Shown here: piece after piece, positions 7,640 through 18,100 of the stretch
Position numbering within the stretch: the first letter of the stretch is position 1
Layout of the letters: the number at the start of each line of letters is the position of its first letter
The notes under the pieces: model-generated
Told to the model about the DNA's origin: nothing
The model's database searches: none
Seen by the model: only the letters and a program-made list of their open reading frames with translations
Virus record (IMG/VR): IMGVR_UViG_3300010885_027226
Span: 1 to 39,497 of that record
Source of the DNA: a virus
Reading direction: 5' to 3' (one strand)
DNA: 39,497 bases
Program-made: the position numbers and the translations under genes

Positions 7640-8014
7640 TTAGCTGATAGTTTCATATACAGCAACATATTCTAATGCTGATGCTGTTCCCGATGTTACT
7701 AATATACTTGTATCCTCAGTTAGATATAAAAAGTTACCTTTATCTACTAGTTGCAAACTAGCACCAGATGGTACATATACATTATAGGCTATTCTAATTG
7801 AAGTTGTACCAGCTCCTGTAGCAGAATTATTAAGAGATACAATAGTCGGTACTGAACTATCTGTTATGTTAGTTATTAATAACGAATTTACTTTTATCAC
7901 AGAGTTAGTACTAGGCGAATTATTTAATAATACGTTTGCAATACTATTTGCTGGAGCAAGTCCTACATAACCTGCTATAATTGACGATACATTTACAATA
8001 TTTGGTGCTGACAT
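7640..8014 (-). CDS. Small beta-rich virion-associated protein
   Basis: 124 residues, almost wholly predicted beta: an Asn/Ser/Val-rich first half, a central SIRIAYNVYVPSGASLQLVD and a C-terminal ALEYVAVYETIS. This resembles small decoration or fibre-associated proteins encoded among fibre genes of T4-like aquatic phages, but I cannot name a family. No signal peptide, no cysteine. It has the clearest ribosome binding site of the cluster (GGAGGAT) and starts one base after the stop of the collagen-like gene, so the two are probably translated in a coupled way and in defined proportion. Confidence 0.65.
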   Translation of the reverse strand: MSAPNIVNVSSIIAGYVGLAPANSIANVLLNNSPSTNSVIKVNSLLITNITDSSVPTIVSLNNSATGAGTTSIRIAYNVYVPSGASLQLVDKGNFLYLTEDTSILVTSGTASALEYVAVYETIS

Positions 8015-8015
8015 T

Positions 8016-8297
8016 TTATCCTCCGAAGATCATTGCCATAGCGATGGCTTTACCTGTTGTTATTCCACCTGCTGATCCGGTGTAACCTTTATCCCCTTGA
8101 TACCCTTTACTACCGGTATAACCACCTGCTGGACCCCTACTACCTACATATCCTTGGCTACCAGTATATCCCATAGGATCACCTTTACTACCAGTATATC
8201 CAAATGATCCAGTATATCCACCAGACGGTCCTTGACTACCTGTGTAACCATATCCTACGAGATTTGATGTTAATAATTGTTTTACGCTTGTTGCCAT
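8016..8297 (-). CDS. Short collagen-like virion protein
   Basis: 93 residues. A 15-residue N-terminus is followed by about 60 residues of Gly-X-Y repeats built from GYTGSQ/GYTGSK-type pairs of triplets, with a few Pro and Asp, then a hydrophobic end (GKAIAMAMIFGG). The repeats imply a homotrimeric collagen-like stalk; the hydrophobic tail type recurs in phage fibre-associated proteins and may be a trimerisation or attachment point. The stop is one base before the next start, and a GGGGAT ribosome binding site precedes its ATG. Probable short fibre or spike component. Confidence 0.75.
   Translation of the reverse strand: MATSVKQLLTSNLVGYGYTGSQGPSGGYTGSFGYTGSKGDPMGYTGSQGYVGSRGPAGGYTGSKGYQGDKGYTGSAGGITTGKAIAMAMIFGG
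8018..8024 (-). promoter_or_regulatory. Strong ribosome binding site of the 124-residue gene
   Basis: Minus-strand GGAGGAT lies three bases before the ATG at 8014, inside the end of the preceding collagen-like gene. It is the strongest Shine-Dalgarno in a cluster where most starts have weak ones, which suggests high expression of this small protein. Confidence 0.7.
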
Positions 8298-8298
8298 A

Positions 8299-8985
8299 TT
8301 ATCCCCAGAATTGATAAGGTAGAGGTGTTATAGTATTAGAAGAATTTATTCCAAATCTTTCTGGTACCTTTATTGGTATTGCAGATAATGACAATGGATA
8401 ATTTGATGTAAATGCTAAACTTGTAGTCAAATAGGTTGTTATCGGTATCGGTGGTTCTCCTATATTAGATGAATACAATGCCGATCTAATAGAAGTTCCC
8501 GAAGTTACCACTGATAGCGGCTCTCCTATATTACTCGCACCTAACTGCGATTTCATAGAAATAGCAGATGAGGTAGATTGTGTAACACTGGTTGAAGTTA
8601 ATCCTATTTTTATAAAATTAGTAGTAGTAAATGCATTATAGATTGTGGCGGTCCAACCGGGAGAATTACTTGTATAATTAAAATTTGTTGAAGTTAAAGA
8701 AACATTTATACCACCATACACAGTAAGTGTATTAACATATAGTGTTCCCAAATTTAATGTTAGTCTTTTATTCAATCCTATTACATTGAGACTTGCACAG
8801 GTAGCAGTTAATACTGTAACAGTACAAGTAAATGCATTTGAATTTACATCAAAAAATACATCATCGGAAGGAGTAGGTGAGCTGGCTCCGCTAGAACCAC
8901 CCGAACTAGTGGCCCAGTTTGTATTAGCGAACACTCCTATAGTAGTCCATGTTCCTGTACTTCCAACCCAATAACGATTAGCCAT
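8299..8985 (-). CDS. Phage fibre/tip protein of the RYWVG type
   Basis: 228 residues. The N-terminus MANRYWVGSTGTWT, then NTNWATSSGG and SDDVFFDVNS, is a recurring start of phage fibre and tip proteins. The middle (about 55-125) is regular beta with repeated LNLGTLYVNTLTVYGG-like strands, suggesting a short beta-helix. The C-terminal third carries two copies of an SNIGEP motif (SQLGASNIGEPLSV and SALYSSNIGEPPIP), a small internal duplication. AAGGA lies a few bases before the ATG. It ends one base before the collagen-like gene, so it is probably co-transcribed with it. Confidence 0.7.
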   Translation of the reverse strand: MANRYWVGSTGTWTTIGVFANTNWATSSGGSSGASSPTPSDDVFFDVNSNAFTCTVTVLTATCASLNVIGLNKRLTLNLGTLYVNTLTVYGGINVSLTSTNFNYTSNSPGWTATIYNAFTTTNFIKIGLTSTSVTQSTSSAISMKSQLGASNIGEPLSVVTSGTSIRSALYSSNIGEPPIPITTYLTTSLAFTSNYPLSLSAIPIKVPERFGINSSNTITPLPYQFWG

Positions 8986-9034
8986 TGAATATCCTTAACA
9001 ATTTATAGTAATGCAAAAGGATATCACAAATAAA

Positions 9035-11251
9035 TTATCCCTTAATTATTAATTTACCAGCACCTGAAAAACCTAAAGAAGTATATGCAGGGTTAGTTAT
9101 ACCAGACCAAACATATATACGATTATCAGTATTAGCAACTTGAGTGTATGATGCAAATATTCTGTTTCCATTAATGGTCATTCCTCCTCCGGAAATTCCA
9201 TATGGGTAACCTGTTATTGCTGTAGTACCTTGAACAAGATATAAAGATTGACCGGGGAATTGTGAGCCTTGTGGATGATTTGGTACTATAGCAGAAATAT
9301 AACTAGCAGGAGTAACAACACCTACCTTTTTAGGAACTACAAATAAATGCCCACGTGATGGCATAACAGTTAAATCGCCTCTATAATCGTATAAACCAAC
9401 TGAAGTACCCATACTTGCGTTACATGCCACGCCTGTAGCTGCACTTGTCCATGTAATCATAGACGATGTGGTTAATGCACCTGTGTTAAATTCATACACC
9501 CAAGGATATGTAGCCGCTGTGGTGTTTCCCCCAACAATTAGATAAGGTTTAGGACCAGCTAATGAATTAGTTGTTGTATAATCTATATACCAAGTACTTG
9601 GAGAATCCGAAGGACCCGGTGCCGCAGCACCTGCGGCGAATGGTTGATTAAAGAATTTAGGATTAAATGTTTGTGTTCCTACTCCTGTATCACTGGCAAA
9701 TCTAGCTATATACATTGTGTTGGCCACAGGAGTACCGGGTGTTCCAGATCCTGCTTGACTAGCAAGATATACGTTTCCTTGATAATCCGGTACAGGAGTT
9801 CCCCATCCAGTTGCTACTACGGTAGCCGAAGTAAGAGCCATATATGTAGATGATGTTGCTAAATTTGCTCTAGAAATAGCAAAAGCCATCAATGTAGTTT
9901 GAGCAGTTCTGGCTGCACCATAAACATATTTTCCATCTATATTTAAATAAGAGGTACCTGTTGAAATAGTTGCATTTGTAGTTGTAGTAAATGTTTCAGT
10001 ATCTACTGCTACAATTCCATTTGATAATGATCCATACACAGTTCTAGAACCGTCAAATACCATATCAAGAACTCCGCCGGATACAGCATGAGATACCCTT
10101 TGAGTAAGAGGAGCACCCTGACCAAGTGTTTGATCAAATGTATAAATCCCTTGATTTGTACTTACCCAAACATTATTACCTATAGCAAGAATCCTAGTTG
10201 CTGTGGTGTTGGCAGGTAAGTTTGTATAAAAGCTAGTAGTACCAGTTGTTTGAGCAGCTAACATTTGAGCAACAGTACCACCATGTAATGGTAATAATAA
10301 TGATTCAGTACTAGCACCTGCTGCACTTGGCCAACCACCGGTGCTATCAAGATTAACAGCTACTGTATCTAATGGACCACCTAATGCTTTTGTAATGCCT
10401 ACGTTATAAGCCCTGCCCAATGGCATATACTTATAAACACCATCTGCAGATATAGGACTTACTACAGATTTGAATGAATCCCAACCGTAGGTCACAGTAC
10501 CCGAACTTGCGGATTGGGCATAAGATGCTAAATGTAACATATTTGGATCATTGGAGATAACTATACCACCTGTTAAATAAGCTGGTGGAAACATTCCTCT
10601 ATTAGTTCCAGGAGCATATGCTCTTGCAGCATTAGCACCAGTGGCACCATCAGCAGTTCTTGGGAAAGCAAACATTATTGGACTAGTTTGACCAATTGTA
10701 GTTTGGCCATATGGTGTACCTATCATCAAACTATTAGTCCATGCCCAGTTAGGAACTGGAGTACCTGTAGTAACATCTTCTGCTGCTACCCTTTCAAACT
10801 CAAATATACCAGACCAAATTCCAGGTTCATTGCTAATGAATGTCCAAATTACACAATGTCGTTGAGTAGCTGCTATTAAAATAATACTATTTTTAACATC
10901 ATAATGTTGAGGGAATGTACCGCCGCCGGTCCAAGTTTCATTTGTAGCAATCTTAGTAACAGTAGACCAAGATTCACACGTCGAAGTATATATAATTAAT
11001 TTTGCTGTATCAACACGTATAATTATATATTTGGTTGTTACACCGTCTGCGTTAGGAGCACTATAGACCAGTGTGGTTATAGGACTATATAAAGCACCTG
11101 ATGTTACACCGGCTGTGATTATATCATATGGTGTCCATCCTCCCTTGTACATTCCCAGTTGAATGGCAGCAATGATGTTGGTCGATGAAGTTTCATTAAC
11201 GACATTTATTCTCAGACTATTTGTAGTATATGATGATGTTGAAATTGTCAT
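9035..11251 (-). CDS. Large virion protein with propeller-like C-terminal half
   Basis: 738 residues, no catalytic motif recognised. The first half (about 1-340) is beta-rich with many Trp/Tyr and reads like an attachment plus carbohydrate-contact region. From about residue 345 it shows repeats of the form NNVWVSTNQGIYTFD, SRTVYGSLSNGIVAVDT and DGKYVYGAARTAQT, each a strand-turn-strand that displays a value, typical of beta-propeller blades; the last blade ends NRIFASYTQVANTDNRIYVWSG. A few Cys are present. A late-type promoter (CATAAATA) lies 43 bases upstream of the ATG in a 69-base gap. Likely a fibre or baseplate-attached receptor-binding protein; the function is inference. Confidence 0.65.
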   Translation of the reverse strand: MTISTSSYTTNSLRINVVNETSSTNIIAAIQLGMYKGGWTPYDIITAGVTSGALYSPITTLVYSAPNADGVTTKYIIIRVDTAKLIIYTSTCESWSTVTKIATNETWTGGGTFPQHYDVKNSIILIAATQRHCVIWTFISNEPGIWSGIFEFERVAAEDVTTGTPVPNWAWTNSLMIGTPYGQTTIGQTSPIMFAFPRTADGATGANAARAYAPGTNRGMFPPAYLTGGIVISNDPNMLHLASYAQSASSGTVTYGWDSFKSVVSPISADGVYKYMPLGRAYNVGITKALGGPLDTVAVNLDSTGGWPSAAGASTESLLLPLHGGTVAQMLAAQTTGTTSFYTNLPANTTATRILAIGNNVWVSTNQGIYTFDQTLGQGAPLTQRVSHAVSGGVLDMVFDGSRTVYGSLSNGIVAVDTETFTTTTNATISTGTSYLNIDGKYVYGAARTAQTTLMAFAISRANLATSSTYMALTSATVVATGWGTPVPDYQGNVYLASQAGSGTPGTPVANTMYIARFASDTGVGTQTFNPKFFNQPFAAGAAAPGPSDSPSTWYIDYTTTNSLAGPKPYLIVGGNTTAATYPWVYEFNTGALTTSSMITWTSAATGVACNASMGTSVGLYDYRGDLTVMPSRGHLFVVPKKVGVVTPASYISAIVPNHPQGSQFPGQSLYLVQGTTAITGYPYGISGGGMTINGNRIFASYTQVANTDNRIYVWSGITNPAYTSLGFSGAGKLIIKG

Positions 11252-11293
11252 AGTTTTTCCGTTATATACGCAGACAATGCTGCAATTTTATTA

Positions 11294-11301
11294 TATTTAT
11301 G
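11294..11301 (-). promoter_or_regulatory. T4-type late promoter (CATAAATA)
   Basis: Minus-strand CATAAATA matches the NATAAATA late motif of T4-like phages. The expected start is near 11288, giving a leader of about 37 bases for the 738-residue gene. It sits in the 69-base gap after the 278-residue fibre gene, the natural place for a new transcript. Confidence 0.55.
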
Positions 11302-11320
11302 TCTAAAATCCAGTTTAATA

Positions 11321-12157
11321 TTAAATTGGTTGGTACAATATTTGTACATATAAATCAACACCTGGATTTCCAAGTGATCCAACTGATAAAACATTAACCG
11401 TTAAATAATCACCCGCGGCCAACGCATATCCTGTGGTATCTGCTGTACCTGATGTTGCACCTGTGGAAATATTCACATTTGAAATAGCAGATCCATTTTT
11501 ACATAAATTTATACTAAGAACTGCATCAGATGCAATTCTAACTCTGGGTCGTATAGATTGTATAGTACAAGCAAATGGTGCATACCAACGAGCAGTACCT
11601 GTAAATAATACTAAATTTCCAGGTTGTTGTAGTGTAATAGTATTAGCACCAACACTACCGGTATATCCAATCGGGCCAGATGGACCTGATGTAGCAGTGA
11701 CTTGCCAAGTTGAACCACTATATATAAATTCAAATGTACTACCTTTAAGATCCAAACTTATATCATTAGTAGTACCCTCAATGGTATTTCCATTTCTTAA
11801 TACATTAACTGGATATCCATTACTTAAATCATTACCATCTGTGATTTGTATATATGATCCTAATCCGGGTGCTGCTGGTAATGTTATGTCAAATGATCCA
11901 TACTGATTATTAGCAATAATTCTATCACCATTTATTGCTGTATAGCTTGTCGATGTACTAAACCAAGGATTAGTAGCAGATCCACTGGGCCCGGGATTAC
12001 CCTGACTACCAGTGTAACCTAAGCTACCTGTGTAGCCCAATGTTATACTTGTAGCTTTCCAAAATCCATTGGCGCCGCCTGCCCATGTCCATGTTCTTTC
12101 ACCGAACGAGAAAACTGTACCATTGGTTGATGTTGTTGGGAAATTAATAGCTGTCAT
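11321..12157 (-). CDS. Tail fibre protein with collagen-like segments
   Basis: 278 residues. An N-terminal motif (FPTTSTNGTVFSFGERTWTW, about 6-25) is common at fibre protein starts. A collagen-like stretch of GYTGSLGYTGSQGNPGPSG (about 41-59) leads to a beta region containing SLDLKGSTFEFIYSGSTWQV (about 133-152), a second short collagen segment (GPSGPIGYTGSVG) and a C-terminal beta domain with GTARWYAPFACTIQSIRPRV, a type of compact phage fibre head. The order stalk, beta module, stalk, head is that of a trimeric fibre. An AATAAATA lies just upstream, but so close that +1 would fall on the ATG. Confidence 0.75.
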   Translation of the reverse strand: MTAINFPTTSTNGTVFSFGERTWTWAGGANGFWKATSITLGYTGSLGYTGSQGNPGPSGSATNPWFSTSTSYTAINGDRIIANNQYGSFDITLPAAPGLGSYIQITDGNDLSNGYPVNVLRNGNTIEGTTNDISLDLKGSTFEFIYSGSTWQVTATSGPSGPIGYTGSVGANTITLQQPGNLVLFTGTARWYAPFACTIQSIRPRVRIASDAVLSINLCKNGSAISNVNISTGATSGTADTTGYALAAGDYLTVNVLSVGSLGNPGVDLYVQILYQPI

Positions 12158-12179
12158 GTGTATATTTATTCAGTATAGA

Positions 12180-15100
12180 TTACCTGTTAGATAATTTTAT
12201 AGGCGGTACAAAACTCGATGTATAACGTGCTAATCCCTTAGTGATACGTAGATCTTCTATATATCCTTGGAAGTAATTATTTGCACCTGTACTAGTATTT
12301 CCAACAGTTATAGATTGTGATGTATATGTACTAGTATCGCCTGTGCTAACAACAAATGCCCCATTAACAAATACATATGAAACATTATTATTTCTAGATA
12401 CTGCTAGGTGTGTCCATGTACTTGAATTAATATTCAAAACTACACTGGATGTAGAAGTTGCAATATTAAATGCTGCATAATATGAAATTATATTTCTAGA
12501 ATATCTTAATCCACCTTGATTACCAGCGTGATCTAATAACACAGTAGAAGTTGAAGACCATGCTGGACTTGTAGGATATACCCACATTTCCCAAGTAAAG
12601 TCATTACTACCATATACAAATCCTCCAGTACCTTGTACTGTTAATTGATCAGTAATTCCATTAAATGACATACTATATAAATTATATTTGGTTATGGTAT
12701 TACTCAATACTAATGAACTGGTACTGGCTTTGGCCACAGAGTTACCTGAATAATCAATTCCCCTACCATCGGCAAGTGTGGTTAATAAATTAGTTGTAAC
12801 ACCTGATACAAGACCTAATGGTATTTGTGATGGATTGAAGTTAGCTGTATATAATGATCTACCATTAATTACTCTTAGGTTAGACATATAGCCTTGGAAC
12901 ATAAAATTTGTTCCATCCCACATTTTTCCTATAAGTTGATTAGTTCCCTGAGCAGCCATATTAGTTAGGTTATTAAATGCTATATAATCTATCGCACCAT
13001 TAACAAACATTCTTAGTATAGAATTTGTTCTTGTATAGGCTAAATGTGTCCAAGTATATAATTGAATAGTTGTTGCTCCATTACGAGTAGTTCCATCCCA
13101 AAAATATGGTTTAAGAACTCCCCCAACAGTTTGCATTCCAAATATCCATGGAACACCAGCAGTACTTGTTCTTGCATCAAGTATTCCTGCATACGAAGTA
13201 GGTACCAATGTTGGATGTACCCATACTTCTATAGTGAAATCACCTGTACCTAAACTTAAAGCGGCTTGTGCTGAAACATTTAAGAAATCTGTAGTACCAT
13301 TGAAATATGTACTTAAATTAGGATTGGCAGCAAATGGTGAGAATGATATCGTCTTAGGTGTTCCGCCAAAAGTTATAGAATATGCATTAACTGAATTATC
13401 CACAACATTACCACTCTGTAATGTCAATAAAGATGTAGTAATACTAGATGTACTCGGATATGTAACGGTGTTATTAGTATTAGTAACCGTGGTCAATGCT
13501 AGAGCAGGAACAGGAAAATATGAACCTAAATAAAGTGCATAGTCTTTGACCAATCTAAAATTACTTATGTAACCATATAGATATTCAGTGGCTCCTAATA
13601 GTCCTCCAAGAAATAAACTTTCTCCACTATCTGAAATAGTTGTACCGGTGTTCAATACACGCGATCCATTTACATATATACTTAAATTAAAATTATTTAA
13701 ATTAGTACTATCATATGTATAAGCGACATGATTCCATGTACCTGAACTTAATGCTGTAGTAGATGCAAAATATGTAGTTCCATCATAAAAGCCTATATAT
13801 CCTGTACTAGTATTTAGATATCCTTGATACGAAGCGGTAGGTGAAGATGAAACTATATTGAACGGAGTTAATGTAGCTGTAGTAACCGCACCAGTATTGG
13901 TAATAGAATATCCAGCACTGCCACTATCTATTAAACTAGTTGCTGTACTGACAAATTTTGCAACCAATAAAGTTGTTGCTGTAGTAACCAATGGATTTGT
14001 AAGTGATGTGGTCGCAGAGCCATTGTTAGTTATTGTCGAATTTAAATATGAATTATCTACAATAGCTTGGCTCTGTGCTGTTAATAATATAGTACCAGTT
14101 GAGTTCTGTCCAAAAGGTGTAACACCGTAACCAATTGTAACTGGATATACAAAGTTATTAACTGTTAATGCATATCGACTAAAATCTGCAATTGTATCTT
14201 TAATCAGCAAAACGGTATATATATCATACGGAATAGCTGCTATATTTGTGTCAGCGGCCTGAGTAGTAGAAAACGGTATTGTTGGAACAGTGAAATTACC
14301 TATATAAACTGCTATACCTGAAACTAGTCTAAAGTTAGTTATATACCCTTTGAAAAAACTTCCATCACCATTATAATTTTGATAATATGTACCTATATAT
14401 GCTGTACCACTTTGTCCAACAGGTTCATTAAAACTGACTGTAGAGAATTGTTGTTGTCCATTGACAAATATTTTAAATGTTGCGCCTGGATTATCTCTCA
14501 CAGCAGCAAGATGTGTCCATGTATTGATGGTAACAACAGCGGCTGGGGTACTATAAGTACCGGTCCAAGACCATGAACCAGAGTTAGTTACGAAAGAAAC
14601 ACTATAATCGGGATTAATTTGAAACAATGTATAAGTAGCTACACCACCAGTACCTAATGTCCATATAGTATTATTACTAGAACCAGTAACATATGCCCAG
14701 CATTCCATGGTAAAACTTATATTACCAAGATTAAAAGTAGAATTAGAAGTTATAGTGAGCCACGCTGGCAAAGTAGTTGCCATTGTATTAAAGAATAAAG
14801 AATTCCCACCTGCTATTGTACCAGTAATAGCACTAATATTTGTACCTGAACTTTGAACTAAAGTTAGAGCATTTTTAGGAACAGTGAAAGTATCTGTATA
14901 TACTGCTTGTCCTCTAACTATACGTAGATTACTAATATATCCATTCCAGAATTGGTTGCCTGATGCACCATCCGATTTACCAATATATCCCGGAGCAGTA
15001 TTATGTGAAATAGTGCCAGCATAGGTATAGACTGTACCACCTATACCATTTTGAAATATTCTGAAAGAACTACCACTTCTTACCAATGCTACATGATACC

Positions 15101-18100
15101 AGGTGTTTATTGTTAATGCAGGTAAACCAGAATCCGGTGCATCAAATGCCCAACTTGACCCAGATGCATTTGCAATTTGCATGACCAATTTATTTGTAGT
15201 ATTAAGCACACGGAATATCACACCAATGAATTGCCCTACTTCTCTTTTACCAAATATACCGTTTTGTCCGCCAAGCACAGTGGTATATACCCAGGCCTCT
15301 ATAGTAAAATCACCAGTGTCAAGACTAAGTGCAGTTGAATTTGGTACGGTTAAGTATTGAGTTGTGCCATTAAATAATATACTATAATTCGGATTTGGAA
15401 TTGCTATACTTGGGCTACCACTTAAATTAACGGTTTGAGTATTTGACAATGGTGAATAAGAAGGAGTAAATGCTGTTGTATATATTGCAGAACCGGTTAC
15501 TATTCTTACATTAGACATATACCCAGTGAAATAATCTACAAACCCAGTATATTGGAATGACCCAATATTAGTCACTCTAGCAGTAACGGTTTTAGTAATG
15601 GTTCCCGAATTGTCCAACACACCATTAACAAACAATTTAACAAGTCCGGATGTTCTTGTTACCGCTACATGAACCCACTTGTTAAGTGCAGATAATATAC
15701 TACCGATGACAGATAACTGACTTGAAGCATCTCTTATTGTAAATTGACAATGTCCATCAGCATAGGTGGATAATGCCCAATAATTATTATCGGCGTTGCC
15801 AGTTGCATTATCTAATAAAGTACAAGTTGTTGCTGCTGTTTTATAAATCCAACATTCAATAGTAAAGTCACCTGTACCAAATGAGCTTGCTCCAACCGGT
15901 GCTATTAGATATTGAGTAGCACCGTTAAAATATAAACTACCAATTATACCTACATCAAATGTATTGCCTAAAACATTACCGACATTAGTAATATCTAAAG
16001 TATTATTACCATAATCTAAAATAATAGGTGATGATCCGGAGAATTTACCTATTAATAATGTTGTATAACTTGCTGTACTAACAGCCTGTGTGTTAAAACC
16101 ACCTGATGGATTTGCTAATTGTGTAGTGTAAAGTGGTATAGTGGGTGGAATAAAATTACCTATATATACAGCTGATTGTGTAATACGGAAGTTAGATATA
16201 TAACCTGCCATAGTGTAACTAGCACTATAATATAAACCGACTGATAAGTTTGTTAGTAATGAATAATCAGTGGTATCTAAACTAGCAACAATAGCATAAC
16301 TTGTACCATTTATGTATAGATATAATATTGATGAAGATCGAACTAATGCTACATGATACCATAGTCCAGCAGCTGGAACATTTGTTGAAGCAATATTTGC
16401 TGTATTGTTTCCATTACCCCATAATACGGTCCAACCACCGGTAACATAGGCTACTGCAATTCCTGTTACAGCACCGGGATTATAAGCTGTGGCAAGATGA
16501 AAAATTCCAGAGTTAGTGGGAGTTGAACTAAAATTAACCCAACATTCTATGGTAAAATCACTAGCACCAGCGGCAATGAACGGATAGTTATTAGGAGAAA
16601 ATATTTGTAAATAAGAACTTCCACTAAAATACATGCTATTATATGTAGGCAATCCAACAACAGCATTACGTTTTGCAAATAATACACTATTACCTACACT
16701 ATAATTTCCAATAGGATTTACCCAAGCTTCTATGGTCCAATTTGTACTAGACGATAAATTCAAAGGAGTTGCCGGAGAAACTGATAGATAACTACTACCA
16801 TTAAAATACATACTATAATTTGTACCAAATGGTGAAAAACCTTGCAATGTTGTAGCAGTGGTGGAGTTAGTTATAACAAATGAATTTGCCGAACTATCTG
16901 TAAAAGTTGTATCTGTACTTAATAATGTTAATAAAGCATTAGATACATTTGACGTTAAATCAGTGGTAAGAGGATTAAACGCAGATGCATATTTAGAAGT
17001 TTTTAACACACTTAAATTACTGATATAACCATTAAATGTAGTAGCGGTGCTATTTAATGTACCACCTATAACAATATTTTGACTACTACCAATATTAGTA
17101 ATCAATGTGCTAACATAGGAAAGATTTGGAGATACTGAGCCACTATATGTAACTCCGCCATAATTAATTATAGAATATGCGTAGGTACTAGTATCTATGA
17201 TACCAGAATGTTGAGCAGTTAATAAACTGACATAACTTGCGGTAAGGATAGCAGATACATTGTTATCTGCTAATTGTGTGGTAGCTAATTCAGTAGTTGG
17301 TACTATAAAATTACCAAAGTATAATATAGATTTAGTTATACGTACATTTGATAGATATCCGTTAAAAGCACCAAGAGGAGGTGCTGCACCTACATATAAC
17401 GAAAAATTAGGATCGGCAGGATTATAGTTAAATGTAGTATTGCTGAAACTTCCATTATTATAGGCCACACTTTGAGCCACACCATTTACAAAGAAAGTAA
17501 CAGTTTTAGTGCTGGTGGTAAATGTTACTGCTGCATGGTTCCATGTACTAGTTGAAAATAAACCTGCTACAGTGTTAGGAAGATAATTTTGTCCGCCCGC
17601 TGCTCTATTAAATCCTAGCAATAATGAACCCTGAGCAGCACCACCCACAACACCATTTGAATAATTAATTGAAAATTCTATACCGGAATACGGAGTGCTA
17701 GCACTTGTACCTAAAATATTTTGATATGCCGTACTTGTAGTATAAAACCAACATTCGATTGTGTAATCTTGCAGGGCATTATGTAAGAATGTCCAATTGC
17801 TAGCAGCACCCACAACTAAATCATTAGTGGTATCAAAACGCAAACTACCTGTTAGATTATAAGATGACGTGGGAGCTAAAGTATTGTAGGTAACAGCAGT
17901 ATTAGGTATTGACCAATTTGAAACACTTGAATCAACAAATGCAGTACTACTATTGGCAACCGATAGTAATAAGACAGTATTAGTTATAGTAGTTAATGGT
18001 AAAATTGGAGTAAAATTACTGCTACCAGAACTACCACCATAAACTACAGATTTTGTAACTCGGAAATTTGATATATAGCCATTAAAATAATTTCCTTGAG

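Noticed and set aside
9000-9007. TATAAATT as a late promoter of the 228-residue gene
   Set aside because: One mismatch to the octamer, and the predicted start would lie within the AAGGA ribosome binding site.
12163-12170. AATAAATA as a late promoter of the 278-residue fibre gene
   Set aside because: The predicted +1 would fall on the ATG itself, leaving no leader or ribosome binding site; chance in AT-rich DNA is likely.
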